Of a stretch of 64,000 nt of DNA, positions 57,771 through 64,000 are shown piece after piece. A model generated the notes under the pieces. It searched no databases, was not told where the DNA came from, and saw nothing but the letters and a program-made list of their open reading frames with translations. The position numbers and the translations under genes are program-made. The DNA lies in the NCBI GenBank assembly GCA_024036415.1, contig JAMWET010004087.1, positions 1 to 64,000 on the forward strand, written 5' to 3'. The number at the start of each line of letters is the position of its first letter. The stretch's first letter is position 1. Origin of the DNA: Prochilodus magdalenae. Its lineage: Eukaryota > Chordata > Actinopteri > Characiformes > Prochilodontidae.

Positions 57771-57915
57771 TCAGATACACAGCCTCTGATAGGTCAACAA
57801 GTCAAGCACAGAACCTCTGATAGGTCAACAAGTCAAGAATGGAGCCTCTGATAGGTCAACAAGTCAGATACACAGCCTCTGATAGGTCAACAAGTCAGAT
57901 ACACAGCCTCTAATT
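57771..57915. repeat. 31-bp tandem repeat
   Basis: About five copies containing CCTCTGATAGGTCAACAAGT and CAGATACACAG. Confidence 0.9.
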
Positions 57916-58133
57916 AGTAAACAAGCTCTGCCTGTCAGTGGGCGCTAACAGTCATGCTAACAACAATAACTCTTTTCAATAGGGATAAATGAATAAACAG
58001 GCACAGAAAACAGTCAGTGTTGGATTTAAAAAGGAACTGGAGCCTTTACTGGAACGGAACAATGCTACAATCCTGAGAATTTATTCTCTTGTGCATCTTT
58101 GATATTATATCCAACATTGCTGACCTGACATTG

Positions 58134-58521
58134 TGTCACATCTCAGGCTGCTGTTGCCCCTCCCTACCCACAGAGGTCGCCCTCACCTGAGTTTTAGCCC
58201 GAGTTTCCCACCTGATTGCAATCGGAAGCCATTTTGAATGTTTAAAACCTCCATGTTGGCCATTGTTCAGTGTGAGGTCTTGTTTGGTGTTTCCAGCAAT
58301 TCTGAGCCGTTTGTTTGTAGGTATTGCGTTTCCTGGTTTTGAACCCATGCTTCGTTTATGTTTTTTGGTTTTGGGTATCTTGGTTTTTGGCTACATTCTT
58401 GTTTGGTTATCATTGGACGGATTTTCGGATATCGAACCTGGACTGTTTTTTGGACTTTGATTATTTGCCAATAAAACCTGCACTTGACTCTTCACCTCGG
58501 TTGTGGATCCGGTCTGTGACA
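58134..58521 (+). mobile_element. Solo LTR of a retrotransposon
   Basis: 388 bp with TGTCACA at the start and TGTGACA at the end, flanked by the 5-bp duplication CATTG (58129-58133 and 58522-58526). An AATAAA polyadenylation signal (CCAATAAAACC) lies about 50 bases from the 3' end. No internal retroviral or gag-pol sequence is next to it. The superfamily cannot be told from the LTR alone. Confidence 0.82.
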
Positions 58522-58526
58522 CATTG

Positions 58527-60530
58527 ATTCAATCTGTGATTGTTCAGCTGAGATATAACAATACTACTGTGAGCTACACTTACTGGGTCAGGTGGTGTTC
58601 ATTTTCTGCTCCAGCTATTTTGCATTATTAGGCTGAAACATCCCCCAACAATCACTGAAGATCCTTTATCAGAAACAGACTGCGGAATCTAAGAACTCTG
58701 GAGATTTCCAAGCCATTCAGTATATCTGGCTCTCACAGTCTTTTCCCTCAGTGATGTTACACAGCACATTTTCAAATGTCCACAGAGGCATCAGCTTTTC
58801 TTTCAGATTATTTCATTCATTTATTAATTATAAGGCCAAACAAATGTTTTCTTTTAGCTGAACTAATATTTCCATCTCTCCAGGAGATATGAAATCAGGA
58901 GCTCCTTCAGGCATTTAAGGACCTTCCTGATCTTTTCTTTGATAGACACAGCCTGCCTGGAATTTATTTACTTTTTTTTCCCACCTGGACATAAATGACC
59001 ACTGGGGTGAATGTCCAGGTATGAGTTTTACTGTTTAATAATAGATCCATAATGAGTTCCTGGAAGTGTGTCCAGGCTGTTCAGGCAAATCGGATTAGTT
59101 TCTCAAATCAGTTGTTTTGAGACGGCCATATTCAGATCAGATTTGTGTGTCCAGACATCACAGACTGGTGTGCAGGGGTTGCTATGGTAATGACGGAGGT
59201 GTCAGTAGCCATACTGGTGATGCAGATTTCAAATGTGGATGCAGAGGATATATAGGATCACCATGTCCCTCTTCAGACAATCACTCTGTCCGACACGGTT
59301 GTTGTTACTTGTATAGCAATTAACACAAAGGATATTTTGAAATCCGATTTGATTGTCCAGAGTGTGCTGAGTGTCCAGACTGAGGTACATCTGTAAAAAC
59401 CCTATTGAAGTCACATTTAGAACTACCTCCAAATGGGGTTTGGATACAATTGGCAAAAAATCTGATTATGGCCAAAAATATTGTGACAGTCTGAACAAAG
59501 CTTTAGCTCTGTACATGTGACATGTATTTTATGTACTTAAATATTTCCTCATTTGTATGTGACAGATTTAAACTAAAAGAAGTTAATCTGTTTGCATTCC
59601 GACCATCCTTCTGACCCTTGACCCAGTATTCGGCCTTTCACTTCGAGATATATCTATTCAGACAGATCAGCAGTTTAGTGTTGTACATAATAGTGAACAT
59701 AAGATTTTATTAAATATTACAACGGGACTAAATTATTATTTATGTAAATGACTGATTTAGTCTGGGTAATCAAAAGTTAATTTTATTATTTTAAGGTTTT
59801 GACTGAATGTAGGCCGAACTTTTAAAACCTTTATTTAGTTTTAGTCAAACAACTTTCAGACTAACAGGCTAATCTTTTTCTGAAACATCTATAAATGATG
59901 AAAATGATGTACAAAGAGAGAAGCCTGAGCCTAAAGTGACCAACCAGCTCAAGAATCAGAAGGTCAGATTGTAGGCTGCAATACAGTGTAACAGCTAAAC
60001 AGAAAAAATATTTTTTATTAAGCTATAATTTACAAACATCAAACAGCATGTAAACGCCCTATTAACGAACAGAAAGGGTCAAATCAAGTTCATCAGTCGT
60101 TTACTGTTCCGTCCTTCATTTGTATTACAAGTAGTTCTGCTATAAGTTCTAAATATTTTTCTTGGTTACCTTAAACTGGTTAGAACAATACATTGTTATA
60201 TAACGTATTTGTCATGGATAAATTCTCTCTGAGTTTCTGTTTATAGAGACACACGTCAAGCTGCCAGACTCATCCATTAATTCTGGGAAGGTCAGAGAAC
60301 TCCAAAACGAAACCAGACGAAGGGTTCCTGCCCTTCATAAATCAGAAAATGGCTAAAAATAAAAAATATAATGAAGCTCCTGGAAAAGGGCACATGGGTG
60401 TTTGCCCCCACACACTGGGAAGGAAGGGGAAATCAAAAACATCTCAGAGGAGAACCGCAGACACTGTCTTCCTCTGAGCTCATCCATAAAATACAAGCTA
60501 GCCTGCCATCATAGCACCCTGTAAACATCA
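58527..60530. other. SorCS3 intron, no gene seen
   Basis: Unique AT-rich DNA with no recognisable exon on either strand. Confidence 0.4.
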
Positions 60531-60534
60531 CTGG

Positions 60535-61815
60535 AGTGTAACTGGACTCCAGCTGGCATCTAACTAGACTCTAACTGGAACTCTAACTGGAAATCATACT
60601 GGACTCTAACTGGACTCTAACTGGACTCTATCTGGAACTCTAACTGGACTATAACTGGAACTCTAACTGGACTCTAACTGGAACTCTATCTGGAACTCTA
60701 ACTGGACTATAACTGGAACTCTAACTGGACTCTAACTGGAACTCTATCTGGACTCTAACTGGAACTCTAACTGGACTATAACTGGAACTCTATCTGCAAC
60801 TCTAACTGGAATTCTAACTGGAATTCTAACTGGACTATAACTGGAACTCTATCTGCAACTCTAACTGGAATTCTAACTGGAACTCATACTGGACTCTAAC
60901 TGGAACGCTAACTGGAACTCTGTCTGCAACTCTAACTGGAATTCATACTGGACTCTAACTGGAACTCTAACTGGACTATAACTGGAACTCTATCTGCAAC
61001 TCTAACTGGAATTCTAACTGGAATTCTAACTGGACTATAACTGGAACTCTATCTGCAACTCTAACTGGAATTCTAACTGGAACTCATACTGGACTATAAC
61101 TGGAACTCTGTCTGCAACTCTAACTGGAACTCTATCTGCAACTCTAACTGGAATTCTAACTGGAACTCATACTGGAACTCATACTGGACTCTAACTGGAA
61201 CGCTAACTGGACTATAACTGGAACTCTGTCTGCAACTCTAACTGGAACTCATACTGGACTCTAACTGGTAATCTAAGTGGACTATAACTGGAACTCTATC
61301 TGCAACTCTAACTGGAATTCTAACTGGAACCAATACTGGAACTCATACTGGACTGTAACTGGAACTCTAACTGGAACTCATACTGGAACTCATACTTGAA
61401 CTCATGCTGGACTCTAATTGGAACTCATACTGGAACTCATGCTGGGCTCTAACTGGAACTCTTACTGGACTATAACTGGAACTCTATCTGCAACTCTAAC
61501 TGGAACTCATACTGGAACTCATACTGGACTATAACTAGAACTCTAACTGGAACTCATACTGGACTATAACTAGAACTCTAACTGGAACTCATACTGGACT
61601 ATAACTGGAACTCATAGTGGAACTCATACTGTACTATAACTGGAACTCATACTGGAACTAATGCTGGACTCTAACTGGAACTCTAACTGGACTATAACTG
61701 GAACTCTATCTGCAACTCTAACTGGAACTCATACTGGAACTCTAACTGGAACTCATACTGTGCTATAACTGGAACTCATACTGGAACTCATACTGGACTT
61801 TATCTGGAACCTTAA
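60535..61815. repeat. 12-bp minisatellite, CTGGAACTCTAA family
   Basis: Over 100 units of CTGGAACTCTAA, CTGGACTATAA, CTGGAACTCATA and CTGCAACTCTAA. Higher-order blocks recur (e.g. TATCTGCAACTCTAACTGG). Confidence 0.95.
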
Positions 61816-64000
61816 CTGGACTCTGATCAGATGAGCTAAAGACCACAGTCTGTGCTGAGTTTGGTATAACAGCGAGGAACAGTCCTGCACAGTGATGGAT
61901 GTGTGATGTTAGGAGACTATGTTGCTTCACGGGGCCCGAGGGATCTTATGAGCACTGTATAGGTTAAAATGTCAGCAGGACAAATTTCCAGAGTTCTTTC
62001 ATAAGCACTTCAGAATGTTTCACAGATGACAGAATTCAGCTGCAGTGGACAATTGCAAAAAAAGTCTGGATTTTGTGGTCAGTAACCCAAATGCAACAAT
62101 AATCACAGGTGAATCACACACTGGGAAGGAAGGGGAAAACAAAAAAACAAAAACATCTCATGTATTTCCCATTAAAAAAACAAAAGAGACTGAAGCTAAG
62201 AACTATTTCTCTCTCCTTAAACTATTCTGCCTTTTCCCAAACATTCCCATCTTTCCTTCATCTATCCTGACACATTCCTGTCCTTCATGTCATCATCATT
62301 CTTGAGAAAAGCCTCCTCTCTGAATGTTTTGAAGCACTTACATATCAAATGTCATCACACTGTAAGTTTTCATTAGTATTGATGGCAGTACAGTTTACAG
62401 TGTTGGTGTGAGGTCTGACACTTCAGTTACCATCATGCCCACATCACTTCACAGAATAGAAAGGTGTATCTGAAAAAGCACCTGGAGCCTAGTGGTCTTC
62501 TACAACAACATGCCAGTATAGACAGAGATGACATACAGAGATGGGCACTGGTACCAGGACAGACTGGTGTATACAATCCAAATCCAGACCACCAATCCAG
62601 GCTACAAATCCTGATCACATACCTAGACCACAAATCAGAACTAGTGATCCAGACTACAGACCAAAACCACAAATCCACACAACAAATCCAGACTGCCAAA
62701 TATCCTGCTTATCAGCTTGCTGTTCAAAGACAACCTATCTTTGTCTTTCATACGGAATTCTTCGCAGAATAGATTTTCCCTCTGACAGTAAAACTCCACG
62801 ACTGAGCTCAGAGATTATCCGAGCTGTGCTGGGTACACTAACAGCGTGTTTGTGTGTTAATTCCAAACTAACCCGCAGCTCCGCTGGGCTAATGGGATCA
62901 CTGCCACATTTATCTTCCATTTAAATGCTCATTACTTATTCATTTAGACATAATTAATCATTTGACACTGTGGTAATTTCTCATGCTTCTCATTCAGGCA
63001 AGTAATTTGCTTATGAGCAGATGGCACTCATCAGGAGTTTGTGTGACACGTTAACGTGCACAGCGAAACGATGGAACTGGGAAAAAACACTGAGTTCTGC
63101 TTAAACAGGTACGGACCATGGACACGGTTACTTTATTTCAATTATATTCAAATAAAAATATACGTTTAATAAAAAGAGCAGAGAGTCACCAATCGACATG
63201 ATCTGCCTCCCACAAAACTAAAGAATTCAGATCAGAGCTGAACTGGAACAACTTTACATCCTTTGTCTCAGTTGTGGAGTTTTGCTGTCAGAGGGTAATT
63301 CAAGAGTTCTGTGGAAAAAATCTTAATCATAATTCCAGACAAAAATTCCAGACTGTATAACAGGATGTACAATGTGATAAAAGATGAGAAACGATTGTCC
63401 CAGTACAGGATCCACAGACTGTATAACAGGATGTACAAATTGAGACGATATAGTGCACCTGAACCTCAAATGTTTCTCCTTTAATTACGAATCCTGCATT
63501 TCCAAAAGAGGACATGAAAACAGGCCAATTCCAAAATCCTATACTGTTAAGGAACAGACTCAATAATATTTCCCACGCCCACATTTACATACAACACAAT
63601 GGAGCTACAGAACCAACATGGTGGACTATGTGGAGAACTCCAGCATTCCAGGCTGGGAAGGGTGATGTCACTCTTCACTCCGTTGCCAAGGATCTCAACT
63701 GTCAACGTTACATGGTGGATGTTTATCTTTAAACCAGGCTGAGGTTAAACTATCTTTTTAATCTAATGTTCCGTTCCACCTTAAATGCTGCAGCTTGTAC
63801 AGGTGCCAGAATGTCCTGCAGTATTTAAGGAGGAGCAGGAAATTTAGAAAGAACAAGCTGGAGAACAGGAACTTTAGCTCCCACATTTTAACAAGATCCC
63901 GGAACAACTTGAATCCTGCAGTCTGCACATTTCACTCTGGACAGTTTCCCAAACTCTTGGACAATATGGAGCAGTTTCACTGGTACAGGGGCAGGAACTT
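61816..64000. other. SorCS3 intron to window edge, no gene seen
   Basis: Contains a duplicate of the segment ACACACTGGGAAGGAAGGGG (60408 and 62116) and a 24-bp direct repeat (AGACTGTATAACAGGATGTA) near 63350 and 63417. The VPS10-propeller exons were not found. Confidence 0.4.

Overview
The window is vertebrate nuclear DNA, almost certainly from a teleost fish. It has GT-AG spliced exons separated by kilobase introns, two Tc1-like DD34E transposons with long terminal inverted repeats, several older Tc1-like relics of kinds common in fish, a hAT-like MITE, tRNA-derived SINEs, a solo LTR and an unusual amount of micro- and minisatellite DNA. A dispersed repeat near 1850-2225 resembles one I associate with otophysan fishes, but that is a weak hint. 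There is no bacterial, phage or CRISPR content.

Two spliced genes lie in tandem on the minus strand. The right half (56501 down to 36432) holds the 3' part of a SorCS3-like VPS10-domain sorting receptor: eleven exons that chain in phase from the 10CC module, through the PKD domain and SorCS membrane-proximal domain, to the transmembrane exon, the cytosolic tail and a small terminal exon ending REIPNCTNV. The exons for its VPS10 propeller must lie beyond 64000. The left part (18215 down to the window edge) holds an adducin gene, best matched to gamma-adducin (ADD3). Ten exons chain in phase from the start codon to the neck/tail junction; an eleventh exon at 170-271 carries an in-frame stop and probably reflects assembly errors or decay. 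The C-terminal MARCKS-like end lies off the left edge. In human, SORCS3 and ADD3 both lie in 10q25, so the pairing fits conserved synteny with the intervening genes missing.

Layout: 1-800, adducin 3' exon and unique DNA; 810-1745, Tc1-like relic; 1850-2225, dispersed repeat; 2439-18215, adducin exons with intronic arrays (35-bp VNTR at 4020-6770, TG/GACTG array at 7955-8985, Tc1 copy 1 at 12863-14374, minisatellite at 15470-16990); 18640-19560, CAATACTCATC-type array; 19690-19800, likely adducin promoter and leader exon; 20619-20832, duplicated adducin first coding exon; 20832-25345, 4.5-kb minisatellite; 25915-26860, 62-bp repeat; 26878-27890, Tc1-like relic; 28128-35700, SINE, microsatellites, MITE and unique DNA; 35700-56501, SorCS3 with intronic arrays (GACA, TG/CATG, 75-bp VNTR, CTACTAAT array split by Tc1 copy 2); 56502-64000, SorCS3 intron with a Tc1-like relic, solo LTR and a 12-bp minisatellite.

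The most notable observations are a tandem duplicate of the adducin first coding exon that still has an ATG, an open frame and a splice donor; a perfect 59-bp inverted duplication inside one transposase gene; a 2.7-kb polypurine VNTR that is nearly stop-free in all reverse frames; and an insertion-biased error pattern at the left edge that disrupts an adducin exon. I saw no clear sign of an entirely new biological system.
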